From the NCBI RefSeq assembly GCF_004115265.2, contig NC_046297.1:4522001-4586000 (forward strand): DNA of 64,000 nucleotides, read 5' to 3'. Within the stretch, counting starts at the first letter, position 1; each line of letters begins with the position of its first letter. Shown piece by piece: positions 34,880 to 45,759 of the stretch. Both the position numbers and the translations under genes were made by a program. The DNA comes from Rhinolophus ferrumequinum (lineage: Eukaryota; Chordata; Mammalia; Chiroptera; Rhinolophidae). The notes beneath the pieces are model-generated. The model ran no database searches. It worked only from the letters and a program-made list of their open reading frames with translations, and was not told where the DNA came from.

Positions 34880-36285
34880 TACTGAATTGGATGTATTTTG
34901 CTGTATATGAATCCTTGGTTTTATGTGGAAAAATGTCTTCTAATTGTCTTTCACCTATTTTAAAACTTCTCAATGGTGTCTTTGTCATAAAGTTTAAAGG
35001 TTTTTTGGGGTCCAATTTGTCAACCTTTTGCTATCGCTCTGACTTCATGTGCTGTTGAAAACGGCTGTCATTCCCCAGAGATGATAAAAAATATTCATGT
35101 ACATTGGCTTGTAATCGTTTCATGATTTATTTTTTTCCTACTAGCTCAAAAATCCATCTACAAGTTATATTGCCACGTGTGAAAGAAAAGCTTACATTAT
35201 AAAACCAGGTGGAAACATAATACATAACAAAAAAAGAAATGATGCGTAGAAAAGAAATAAAAATAAATATACCAAACAATCACAGTGGTTGTCTTTGGGT
35301 AGAGAGATTAGATGTGATTTTTTTTTGCCTTCGAATCGTTTGTATGTTTCAGATTTCAGATAGTATTGGTTATATGTATAACACCTTTTACGTTCTTCTG
35401 TCTCTTACAGTACCTGTCCTTTACCCCTTGACCACGTAGTTTGAAAGGTGGCCAATCACAGTATTCCAAAAAGCAAAGCATACCACAGTATTCCAGTGGT
35501 GCGGGCTCATGATCCAGACTGGACCAGCCAGGGTCCTTCTCTGAGATTTCTTTAACTGCTACAGGAGGTCAAGGACCCCCTGTCCCTGGTCACAAGGGTG
35601 ACAGACAGGTGTGTGGCCAGGGCTGTCTCTAGCCCTGGCTCTAACTGACCACATAATGAAACAACTGACACACACACACTCAGAGACAGAAGGCCACACA
35701 TCACGTGAGCCCTGGATCTAATTTTCCCCGAGCTCAGGCCCATCTGTGTCTGAGTTACCGAAGCTGATAAATCCCTTCCCTTCCTTTTTCTTTAGGGTGA
35801 GTAGGATTTCAGGTACTTGTACCAGAGCTATAGGAAAAGGGATATGAGAGAAAAGCTTCAGAGATATGAAACTGCCATTAGAAGGACGTAAATATATACA
35901 TTTTAGACTAAGGCAATCCTCATTTTAAGGGACATTAACACATACAATAAAAAACAGCAACTATTTGCTTCCTAGCCATGAGAAAATCTTATTACCAAAG
36001 AGATAACTAGCAAAATAAGATAGCAGCAAGCATATGCATAATTTCATAATTTTTGCACTCCCAGCAAAGCAGGGAAGGCCAACGAAATTAAAGGTGATGC
36101 TATAGGAGCAGAATGGCAGTGCTAAGATATGGCACCTTAGATTGCCTTAGAAGAGATATCTATAAATAAATATATGTACATACATTTGCAGGCATACATA
36201 TTAGACTCCATCTGTGGATTTTAATAATGGGCATTTGGCTTAATTTTAAAACATACTTTTGGGTAATACCTTATATCATGGAGCT
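34880..36285. other. intergenic with one possible old repeat
   Basis: No gene is seen. 35,445-35,800 (GTGGCCAATCACAGTATTCC ... GCTGATAAATCCCTTCCCTT) resembles a dispersed mammalian repeat that I cannot name with confidence. The rest is AT-rich. Confidence 0.4.
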
Positions 36286-36289
36286 CAAG

Positions 36290-36440
36290 AGTTGAAAGAC
36301 CTTAAAGAGTGCAACTCATTCATTTTAGAGTTGTGAACCCTGCAGAGATTTGGGCACTTAACTAGTGTCACATGGCTAGTAATCCCCAGAGCAGGATTTG
36401 AACCCAGCTCTCTGGGATCCAGTCCAGTGGTCTTCCTACT
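36290..36440. repeat. MIR/L2-like fragment
   Basis: CACATGGCTAGTAATCCCCA, GCAGGATTTGAACCCAGCTC and GATCCAGTCCAGTGGTCTTC match the common antisense MIR-type phrase (GGATTTGAACCCAG). Confidence 0.7.
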
Positions 36441-36508
36441 GCTTTTCAAGTGCCAAGACGAGATGACTTAAAGTGACCAGGAAACAACAAAGGCAAAATC
36501 TCTTTCTC

Positions 36509-36510
<2 letters not shown>

Positions 36511-36554
<44 letters not shown>
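36511..36554 (+). repeat. (CA)n microsatellite
   Basis: About 21 uninterrupted CA units. Confidence 0.9.
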
Positions 36555-36555
<1 letters not shown>

Positions 36556-36559
36556 CAAA

Positions 36560-38730
36560 ACAGCAAATATGTGTTACCTAAAAAAGGAAGTAATTCTATC
36601 ATTTTTATACTCGTTACCAAAAGCAAAAAAAATCTAAGTCTGGGAGGAATTTTAAAGAACTGTGTTGAAAGTACACTGTCTTGTTAAAGAAGGTTGAAGT
36701 TAATTGCTCATGGAAGAAACATTTCTCTGGGTGGAGGTTTATGCTTGACTCACACAGGCTTTCAGCCTAAAGTTTGTTATAGTTGAGTGATTTCTTAACC
36801 TTAATCTATTTTTCATGCAGTGGGATGACAGTCTTCAGCTGAAGCCATTTCTAAGTTTCCCAGAAGTGTGGAAAAACTAAGCTAGTCATGCTTGTATAAC
36901 CTATTTAAAGGGCAGAATTCTACCTTCAGTTTTAAAATAATTTTTAAGAGGACCCGCCCCTCGCAAGGTCATTGAAGAGCTACGACTATTGCTGGTGGGT
37001 TGGTTTGTTGTCTTTTCCTGGTGATGGTCATTCACACCTCACGATTTGGGGAGCGTGATTATTATATTTCTGAACTCTTGAATTTAAAAACAATTGAACC
37101 AAAGGTCAAATGGAGCCTGGTTTTCTCCGTTCATACAATTTCTCAGTTCATACCAAAAAAAAAAAAAAAAATGCTTGGGGTATCTTTGGGGTTCAGAACT
37201 GAAAGGCTTAAGAATCATTTAGAGTCAGAAGAAACCCAGCTGAGGCAGCCCGCTGCTCTGTGGGTGTGGAATGGTACTTACTCCAAAGTCCAGTCTTGGT
37301 TCTCAACACTTCCCAAACCAGGCGGCCAAAGCACACAGGATACAAAGAAGAACGGATCCTACAAGGGAGGAAGATGGAGTCCATTACTCTGCCTGAAATT
37401 GCCACTGCTGCAAGTTTTCATTCAAATTTCACAGTACACTCCATACTCTTCTCCTGTTTGTTTTAATATATTTACAGTGTTAATTATAAATAGACAGCAT
37501 AGAACAATAAATGCATGGCATTAGAAATAAGTAAAATTGTAAATAATTGTAAGTAAAATATAATTACAATAATAAATAATTGAATATACTAAATACCAAT
37601 ATTCATTTCTTTACAGTACACCTCCAGCGCTCTCTAACCCCTCTCCTCCACCTCCCGCGTTATTTTCTCTGTAGTGTGTATTGCATCTACGGAATCATAA
37701 CATTTGCTTATTTTTTCTGGTTATTGTCCCCTTCTCCTCCCTGATGAGAGTTATTTTGTTCCCTGCTGCACACCAGTGCTAAGAACGAGGCCTGGCACAT
37801 AGCAGGCGTAATAAATGCATGTTGCATGAATGATGGAATGTTTTACATGCCGATGTGTTAAATCGGACTGTCTGGAAGATGCATTGGCTTACAGGCACGC
37901 CTCCTTCTCGGTGGCAAGTGTGCCCCGTTTGGAAGTACAAATGTGTTACGTTTCAGCAACGATTGCTACCGACTTGCTTGGCATCATGAGAAATTTCTTG
38001 ACTTCTGAGCCCATAGCATGAGTGCAACGCGTCACGAGCCTGTAGCTTCCGCCATTTCTTGATTCCTGATGAATTAGGTCATTTGATTTCGCTTCCCAGT
38101 AAATGTCTTCTATTTCATGAGGCTGGTCTTCCGTGGCCTGCATGTGCCTGGATAATGCTGCTTTCAGTGCCCATCTCGACCCTTCTCACCCCTCACAGTG
38201 CAGCCTGGCCAAACCGCTTCTGGGACCTTAGGCTTCACTTCGTGGTCCCAATACCAAGGCCAGTCTTTCTAGGGCCAGAAAATAGATGTGTGTGGGCTCT
38301 GGCCTGAGAGAAAAAACAAGCTGACTTCAAAGTGTAGACAGGAATTCTGAAAGAAAGTACAATGGTGTGAATTAGTGCGGCTTCTGCTAAACCATGAATA
38401 CCAGCCATGGACTCACTTAAATCCGTCTTTCTTCTCAGTTCTCAGGAAAACATGTACTTTCTTTCATCTGTGGCAACTTCAGACATGAAAAGCTTTATCC
38501 TTGGCCTGACCACAGCCCCTTGATGAGATGCAGTCGGGCTTTAAAAGCATGTTTTTGCTAGTTATTGACAGTTCTGAGCTTACTTACAAGTGAGCCAACT
38601 TGTTATTCTTAGAGAGTATCCCAAGCTACCTTGTTTGTACCAACACATTTACTATAACAGGCCCTCACCCAGACCTTCCCTTTGCCTTGCCAGGTACCCC
38701 TCCAAGCCGATTACACATATTAACTCCTTA
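36560..38730. other. intergenic, no gene seen
   Basis: Mostly unique-looking. A sense L2 3' end is visible at about 37,765-37,830 (CCTGGCACATAGCAGGCGTA, ATAAATGCATG). An A run lies at 37,155-37,171. Confidence 0.45.
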
Positions 38731-38739
38731 TTCTACAAA

Positions 38740-38875
38740 ACAACTCTACTATTACATAGATACTACCATGATCTCTATTTAACAGATGGGGAAACTGAGG
38801 CACCAAGAGAGGATAAGTAAGGACATGTAGCTGCTCGGTTCCAGAGCCGGGATTGGGACCCAGGCCTGGCTCCTG
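38740..38875 (-). repeat. MIR SINE, antisense
   Basis: TTTAACAGATGGGGAAACTG followed by AGGCACCAAGAGAGG and GGGATTGGGACCCAGGC is the classic reverse-complement MIR core. Confidence 0.85.
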
Positions 38876-38879
38876 AGAC

Positions 38880-39950
38880 CCTGGGCTTCACTCCTAACCC
38901 CCCTGTCTCACAGCTGTGTCCTCCTCGACCACAGCACCTGTCAGCTGACCCCTGCACCGATCTTTATTCTCCTGGTCAGAGAAAGACCCCACTGCCTCTC
39001 TCTCAAATCATCTCCCAGTCCTACCACGGTAAAGGAATTGCAATCGGGCTGAAACCACTTCAGTCAGTGACCCTTCTCCCTTCTTTCATCCAACAAACCC
39101 ATCTCTTCAAAGGCCCCAGTCGTTTTCACTCTCTGAATTTTTTAAACGAGATATTTACGAATGAAAAATTCAACCGCTACATGCCATGATCTGAAGGGAG
39201 TCTGGGGAAGATGGAGCCAGTGCTGCTCTCTGGAGGGGTCGGGGGTAGGAGTGCCATGGAGAAACTGGGTGTGGAGAGGTCACTTTTGTAGCTGTGACCT
39301 GCTGTAGGAGCTTTGGGGATGGAAGGCGAGGAGAGGATGCCAGAGACGTTTCAGGCAGAACAGTGGATTTGACTGCTGGGCAACTGCCTCCAGGGATTCG
39401 GGAGAGAAGGGAGTTAATAGGGTCCCGCTATTTTTGGGCCTGAGTGATTCTAATGAGTGTGTCATTATCTGAAATAGGTCTATCAGGAAGCTAATCGGAT
39501 TCAGGGAGAACAAAAAGTTCCTTTTAGAATCTTTGTCATCATCCCCGTGGAAATGTTCAACAGTTGGAAGACACCATAAGTGCGCATTTAATGAGAGCCC
39601 TGCAAGTGTCTCCCAGGGCACATGTTAAATCTTCACCAGTAATTACAGTGAAAGGGCGCTGAGCTGCGAGGCCTTCTTCGCCGAGGCGCCTGCCAGAGCG
39701 CCTGGTGAGTGAGAACGGCCACCAGAGGAAGACCGGGCCATGTGACCTGAATGTAAAGAGCCTACTAGCTAGCCTCCCCCCAAACAATGGCAAGTGACTT
39801 TTCTTTGTCACACCTCAGAACTCTCAGAAAGTGACATCGTCATTAGTGATGCGGCAAACTGGTTAAGTGCTTGGTTTCCAGACTTGTTCTTACCTACTAA
39901 TATTTTTTAAAAAAATACCAACTCGAGCAGTCTTGAACCCCCAATCCTGT
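38880..39950. other. intergenic sequence upstream of ZNF704 CpG island
   Basis: No gene or repeat is recognised. CpG frequency rises towards 39,960. Confidence 0.45.
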
Positions 39951-40529
39951 GTGTTTCTCGAAGGCCGCGGCAGAGCGGGCAGCCCGCGCACACACCGAAT
40001 GGAGAGAGCAGAAAGCTTCCTGGACTGCAGCCGTGGTAAGGAGGCGCTCCAGATGGAAATGCAGAAATGACAGCCGAGAGAGGGGACTTCACACAGGACG
40101 CGGGTCCCCCTCGGGCAGGACCCCGAGGGGCGCGCTCAGAGGCGGACAGGTTGGCAGGCCGTGCCATGGAAGTGTCTCCGGAGTCCCGCCGTCCTGGGTG
40201 ACTCCTGGTGACTCACCCAGCCACTGCCCCCGGTCTGGGATTGGTGCACCTTCCCCGCTTTCTCAGAGGCTCGAGCGCGGGCGCCACGCACGGCACAGAC
40301 CATTTAAACGACTTGCGGCAAATCGCTGCCTTCGCAGTCCGACCCGGCCCGCCAAAGTCTGCGGTGCCCGGTCCAGACGGAACCACCGGCGCCGGGTGGG
40401 GAGCGGCGCCCCGCGGCCCGCCGACCGCTTGGCAAGCCCCGGATTTCGAGGCCGTGGGCCGGGGAGCAGATCCAGTCCGGGTTTTGCCGGCGCGGGGGGT
40501 CGGGGCTGCGGGGACCGGCTGGCGGGGAG

Positions 40530-40530
<1 letters not shown>

Positions 40531-40557
<27 letters not shown>
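40531..40557 (+). repeat. (GGC)9 trinucleotide repeat
   Basis: Nine perfect GGC units, then AGC GGC, about 320 bases before the ZNF704 ATG and probably in its 5' UTR or core promoter. Confidence 0.9.
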
Positions 40558-40560
<3 letters not shown>

Positions 40561-40620
40561 GGCTCGCGCGCCCGGGGCGGCCCTGTAGGCCCAAGAGGCG
40601 CGGGCCCGGCCGCCGGCCGC

Positions 40621-40722
40621 ATGGGGCGCAGCGCGGCCCGCGGCTCCGGGGCGGCCGAGGCGGCAGCGCGCCGCTCGCTCCCTCGCAGCCCCGCCCGCGC
40701 CCGCCGCGCCGCCCCGCCGTAG
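40621..40722 (+). CDS. upstream ORF in ZNF704 5' UTR (33 codons)
   Basis: ATG at 40,621 opens a 33-codon frame closed by TAG at 40,720-40,722, which is 154 bases before the main ZNF704 ATG and in a different frame. The start context has G at +4 but C at -3, so it is of moderate strength. I see no other ATG between about 40,210 and the main start. The peptide is Arg/Ala-rich (MGRSAARGSGAAEAAARRSL at its start) and its sequence is probably unimportant. If transcribed, it would be expected to lower ZNF704 translation. Confidence 0.4.
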   Translation: MGRSAARGSGAAEAAARRSLPRSPARARRAAPP

Positions 40723-40876
40723 CCCCGGAGCCCGCGCCCGGCCCCAGCGCGAGCAGCCGCAGCCCCGCAGCCCCGCAGCCCCGCAGCCGGCGCCCGGCCC
40801 GGGGGAAGCGGCCGGCGCAGCAGCAGGAGCCGGAGCCCCGGCAGCAGGGACGCGCTCGGCGGCCCCCGCGCCAGGC

Positions 40877-41287
40877 ATGCAGGCGCGGCGCCTGGCCAAG
40901 CGCCCCAGCCTGGGCGGCCGCCGCGGGGGCCCCACGCCCGCCGCCCCCGGCCCGGCCCCCGACAACGGGAGGCCGCCGCTGCCGCGCGGCGCGGCCACCG
41001 GCCCCGCTCGGGCCGCGGGGGCCGCCGCGTCGCCGGCGCTGCTGCTGCTCGGCGAGGAGGACGAGGACGAAGAGGGCGGGAGCCGGCGGCGGCGGGCGCT
41101 CGGGCGGGTGCCGGAGAAGCCCCGAGGGGGCGCGGAGGAGGAGGATGACGACGACGAGGACGACGACGAGGAGGTGGTCGTTGAGGTGGTGGACGGCGAC
41201 GACGACGACGACGATGGCGAGGAGCGCTTCGTGCCGCTCGGCCCTGGCCGCGCGGTCCCCAGGGGCCCGGCCCGGGGCGCGCTGAAG
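40877..41287 (+). CDS. ZNF704: ZNF704 coding exon 1
   Basis: The frame from ATG 40,877 encodes MQARRLAKRPSLGGRRGG..., matching the N-terminus of ZNF704 (glucocorticoid-induced gene 1 family, a C2H2 zinc-finger nuclear protein). The context GGCATGC is an acceptable start and no in-frame upstream ATG is needed. The 137 codons comprise a basic start (residues 1-18), a Pro/Ala-rich part (19-54), a LLLLGEEDEDEE patch (55-66), a basic SRRRRALGR stretch (69-77), and two acidic runs (87-99 and 106-116) around VVVEVV. RFVPLGPGRAVPRGPARGALK closes the exon. The donor follows directly: CTGAAG then GTGCGT at 41,288, phase 0. The zinc finger and the rest of the roughly 410-residue protein lie beyond the window. 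Compared with the human protein as I remember it, the Pro/Ala-rich part is shorter. The gene is downstream of PAG1 on the same strand, as in other mammals. Confidence 0.95.
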
Positions 41288-41624
41288 GTGCGTGCGGGGC
41301 GCGGGACCCGCCGGCCCGGGAAGGGACGCGCCCGAGAGACGACGGCCCGGGGAGGGGACCGGCGGCCGGGAGGGGTGTGTCAGGCGCGGGCAGCGCGGGG
41401 GGCCGGCTTCGCCCAGCCTCGGGCCCCCGCACCTTCCGCGCGGCCGCTGCCCCTCGCTCCAAGGCCGGCTCAGTTTTGCTATCTCGTGCGGCTGCAGGAA
41501 AAGGCCACTTGTCCCTGTGAGGTCGGGAACTTGGAGGTGGGACGAGGTAGGCGCCGGTTTGCGCCAGGTGGGGACGTGCGAGGTAGGAGGGGTGAGATAT
41601 CATTTTTCCCCAGGAAGCAGGACT

Positions 41625-43075
41625 GTCCCCTTTTCCTGCTTTTGAGGGCGAGTCAGGCTCATTGCAACTAGCAAGCAGCTTCTCCTGTCAATCTCTCAGC
41701 CTGTCTTCATCCAAGAACAATTGTTGATGAGTTTTCCATCGCAGGCACAGAGAGGGAACCGGTAAGCCCAGTGCAGCGAAAGCCAAGCCCCGGTTTCTGC
41801 ATGCATTTTGCTGGCAGCTTTTCGCGGTGCCTCCTGCCCTCCCTGTTTAAACTCGACATTGTGTAGCGTTTTGGCTTTTTTCCCTCCTCAAAATTGCAAT
41901 GAGCAAACAGGCGGAAATGGGGGAAGATTGGGAAGGGGGGGTGGATTTAGCATTGAAAATGGATGTGAGTTTCTGCGGAGGATTCTAGCGAAGTCTCTGT
42001 GCGCTGAAACACCGAGAGACGGTTGCATTTGTGTATCTTCAGGACATAAGGGGTTTATTATTACACAACTGACTGGCTGGGCTTCCAGGCATTCGATTGG
42101 ACAAGGCAAACCACTCCGAGGTTCATGCACAGTGTGTGTTGCTAAGAAGTTTTGAGGGCAGCAAGTGGTAAGGATGGAGTGAGTGATTTTTCTTAAGAGT
42201 GGTTCTTAAAGTCAACTGTGTAACTGCTTCCCGGAGTTTTCACAAGATATTGGCATATCAGGAAGAAAAAATGCGTAAACAAGTGAGCTTACTAGAGGCT
42301 TTTTTCCCCTTAACTTTGTGAGGGCTTGCATAACAGTCAGCTCCCCAAAGCATGAAATTGTACTTCCGAAGAAACATTTAAAGCATCAGCATTTAGAACA
42401 GCCCCAGAGTAGGCATGATCACAGATTTCATTCCTGGACCACCCTGGAAGTATCTGCTCTGGGAGTGGGAAATTTTCAGCGAGTAGTCGTTTGGGATGAT
42501 AGTTTTTGACAGTTGCTTCTTGGAATCCAAACCATGACCACCATCATTACCACGGCCTATTTAAAAGCGTGCGTTGTATGGCTACAGGACATAGCTAGCT
42601 GGGTTTGGAATTAAGTCATATGGCATCGATGACATGGAGTCACAAGAGTAAGTGACTCCTTAGCATTTTCGCCCAGAGATATTGGAAATATGTCTTGTGG
42701 TTTGAACAGTGGTTGCACAGTTTGTGATAGAAAAATTAATTGTAATTTCTGCTCCGTGATCCAACAACCCCAATGTGGGGCGGGGGGAAATCAACTCTCT
42801 AAAAACATAAAACTAGGGCGTGATCATTCACATTGTCAAAAAACTTTTCACATCTCCTCACAAATTTCTGTTGAATTCTCTCAAAATGGGCTTTATTTCA
42901 TGTTTTGCTTTTCCGGCAACTTTTTAAGAATGTATATATTGAGTAGTTTGAGGCATAATTTGTATAGTTTTTACTGCTTTCACGCCATCTTGACACTGCA
43001 TCTGAAGAGATTTTCTGATGGGATAGAACAGGATCAGTTTATTCTAATGCATACAAAAATGTCAACATCTTATGC
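41625..43075. other. intron, no feature seen
   Basis: Unique-looking intronic sequence next to the promoter. First-intron enhancers are often found in such positions, but I see no decisive motif cluster. Confidence 0.45.
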
Positions 43076-43081
43076 TTATGC

Positions 43082-44420
43082 ATTCATTTATTCAAATATT
43101 TATTGAGCACCTACTGTGTGCCAGGTGCTACTCTAGAACACAGCAGTACACACCTTCCAGATGCTTACATCTGGTGTGAGGAGTCCGAGCAACTACCAAC
43201 TAACCAAACAAATAAGCACGGGGCTTTGAGATTGTACGCTATGAGGGAAATAGTGGTATCTCCGAGTCTCGGAGGAAGAGGAGAAAGCTGTTATGGGGAA
43301 GACCGCCCTAGGAGGGGCCATGTGACCTTAGATCTGAGACATGCAGCTTGAGAAGAAGATCTTCCCAGGAAGAGGGAATAATAACTGCAAAAGTCTTGAT
43401 GTGGGAAGCAGGAAAAGGTGAGTGTGGCTGGAACTTGGTAGGTAGGAGGCAGGTCAGGGAGGCAGCTGGGGGCCAGCAGCATAGAGTCTGGTGGGCCTTG
43501 AGAAGGTAGAGTGTGAAGACTCTGGACGTTTTAAGCAGAAAAGGCATACAAGGTAGTTTGTGTTTTTAAGAAGGCCATGCCACATGGAGTATAGAGGGCA
43601 GCAGGGAGAAGCAGGGATGTCCAGGAGGTGGCTGTTTCTGTAGTTCAAGTGAGAGGTGAGGGCAGTTTGCCCTAGGCTGACTGGTGCCGGATCAGCGAGG
43701 AGCGGACAAATTCAGGATCTGTTGTGAAGAGGGATGGGGGTGAAGGAAAGAGAGAATCCAGAGCCAGGCCCTGATGTAAAGGTTGGTCTGATGTAAAGGT
43801 TGGTTAGGTGAGCCATTTGCTAAAATCGGGAACACCAGGAGAACAAAAGACTGGCGTTTCGTTTCGGACATGTTAAGTCTGAGATGACAGTTAGACATCC
43901 AAGTGCAAACTGCAATTAGGCAGATGACTGTAGGATGTGGAATGGAGGGGAGAGGTCGGCGCTAGAGAGAAAAATCGGGGCATCACCAGCACGTTGCTGT
44001 CATTTAAAGCTGGGACTAGAGAGGGAGTGCAGTAGGCCAGGGCGGGAGAGCCTTGGGCCAGACCCTGGGACACAGCAGTGTCTCGGTAGGAAGTGTGAGT
44101 GAAGGAGGAGAAGGCAGAAAGGTGAATGATGGAAAACTAGAAAATGTGAAGTCCGGTCAGCCAAGAGAAGAAATAGTTCTAAAAGTGAGGCCTGCTGAGT
44201 GGTGTGGAATCCTACGGAGATACTGAATAAGATGAGGATAGAGAGGTGTTCACTTGGATTCGATGACGTGGAACTACCTGGGGTCCTTGACAAAGGAACG
44301 CGAAGTCAGTGATGGGACCAGAGTGCGCTGAGCACTGAATGGGAGGAGAGGCTGCAGCGAGACAGATGGAAAACTCTTTTAACACATGTTGTTGGAAAAG
44401 AGAGCGGAGAGCGGGGAACA
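43082..44420 (-). repeat. L2-like start plus long ancient repeat
   Basis: It opens with TTCAAATATTTATTGAGCAC followed by CTACTGTGTGCCAGGTGC, the antisense L2 3' end. It continues through phrases shared with a long old mammalian repeat: GACATGTTAAGTCTGAGATG, TTAGACATCCAAGTGCAAAC, AATAAGATGAGGATAGAGA. I cannot name the longer part safely; minus orientation is set by the L2 phrase. Confidence 0.5.
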
Positions 44421-44513
44421 TGTGGAGCACGTATGGTCTAGGTTCTCTTAAGACAGGATACAGTAGACTCTCCGTGCAGTGATTGCAGTGTGATGGGAAT
44501 TACTTGGTAGAAA

Positions 44514-45060
44514 GCGAGCATGTTCGTTTTCTATTGCAATATGACAAATTACACAAAGCTTTCAGCTTGCAACAGGTCTCACAGTGGCTGTGGGTTAGGA
44601 GTCCAGGCTCAGTTTCCCTGGGTCTGTGCTAAGTGTCACAGGCTGCAGCCGAGGTGTTGGGTGGGCTGTGTTCTCATAAGGAGGTTGGACTGGGGAAGAG
44701 CTCACGTCTGAGCTCACGCAGGTCGGTAGCAGAATTCAGTGCCTTGCGTCTGTGGGTCTGAGGGTCCCAGCTTCCTGCTGGCTGCCACCTGGAGGCTACC
44801 TTCAGCTCCTAGGGACCCTTTCCCCACCCCACCTCCACTTCACACAGTGCTTTGTCACGTGGGCTTCTTCAGCAGCGTGGCCTCTTACTTCATCAAGCCG
44901 GCAAGAAGGATCTTAGCACCTGTCTGCTAGTGAGCTAGAGTCTCACATAATGCCCTGTAATCACAGCAGCAGTAATAGTCTTTGCCACTTTCTGTTGGTT
45001 AGAGGTGAGTCCTGGGTTCCACCCATACTTAAGGGGAGGCGATATACAAGGAGTGGAGGA
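44514..45060 (-). mobile_element. probable MaLR-type LTR
   Basis: GTTTTCTATTGCAATATGAC then AAATTACACAAAGC, GTCTCACAGTGGCTGTGGGT, CAGAATTCAGTGCCTTGCG, GTTAGAGGTGAGTCCTGGGT and CCACCCATACTTAAGGGGA follow a dispersed mammalian LTR-like repeat in antisense. Family assignment is a best guess. It is old, and no internal region is seen. Confidence 0.45.
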
Positions 45061-45504
45061 TCCCTGGGTGTCACCTTAGGGAGGAACCAAAGGTGCAGCC
45101 AGAGTAGAGATGAGTGCAGGCGGACAGCCCTTGGAAAATCCATAGGGGAGGGACCTGGACCCCAAGGACAGGGGTTGGCCTTTGATAGAAGCAAGAGCCC
45201 TTCTCCCCATTGAATTACAGAGAAGGTGGAGACAGTGAGCCCAGAGCTGGGTGGTTGTATATAGGCGCTGGTCAGATGACAGCTTCCGTTTTCCCCTTGT
45301 GGCAGGAGGGAAGCTCGTCCGCTGAGGGTGAAGGAGGTTTGAAGTAAGAGCTGAAGGCATGACGCAGCGCTGTGGGACAGCAGGAGAGCAGACATTCTAG
45401 GGAGATCAGAGCGAATGCCGGGCAGATCAGGGACCCCTCTGGTGTTGGTGGTTCCGGGCATGCGATTCCCCAGCTTTATTCCATTGGCTCATGCACAGAG
45501 CAGT

Positions 45505-45755
45505 CATAATGATGAGAAGAACCCAAGCTAACACTGATCGGGCGCCTAGTGTGGTCAGCACGGGGGTAAGTGTACAGGCTCATTTAAACGTCACTACTGT
45601 GCGCCAGTCACTCAGGCCTCATCGTGCTCTCCTCATGCTCCAGAAGTGACGAGCCGACTACTTAACTAAAGACACACAGGTGTTCAGTGGCAGAGGCGGG
45701 GCTTACGCCCTGGGCAGGCGAAGTCCAGCGCTAACGCCCGTACGCCTTACCCTAC
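45505..45755 (-). repeat. MIR SINE, antisense
   Basis: GGGCGCCTAGTGTGGTCAGC, then CTCCAGAAGTGACGAGC and GACACACAGGTGTTCAGTGG with AGGCGGGGCTTACGCCC fit a diverged antisense MIR. Confidence 0.55.
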
Positions 45756-45759
45756 ACTG

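Larger units (their letters stand above)
39960..41620 (+). promoter_or_regulatory. ZNF704: ZNF704 CpG-island promoter and 5' UTR
   Basis: A long, very GC-rich and CpG-rich block surrounds the ZNF704 start codon. There is no TATA box where one would be useful. GC-box-like sequences are frequent (for example CCCCGCCCGCGCCCGCC near 40,688). A (GGC)9 run lies at 40,531-40,557, and a tandem CCCCGCAG block at about 40,762-40,790. The transcription start cannot be fixed from sequence alone; the 5' UTR probably begins between 40,250 and 40,600. The island continues past the exon 1 donor into intron 1. Confidence 0.8.

Noticed and set aside
39949-40722. 257-codon plus-strand open frame upstream of ZNF704
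   Set aside because: Low-complexity GC-rich frame without family resemblance; only its last 33 codons after the ATG at 40,621 are kept, as an upstream ORF.
40263-41603. 446-codon minus-strand open frame across the ZNF704 CpG island
   Set aside because: It is Pro/Arg/Ala-rich low-complexity sequence that exists because stop codons are rare at this GC content, and it lies antisense to the recognised ZNF704 exon.
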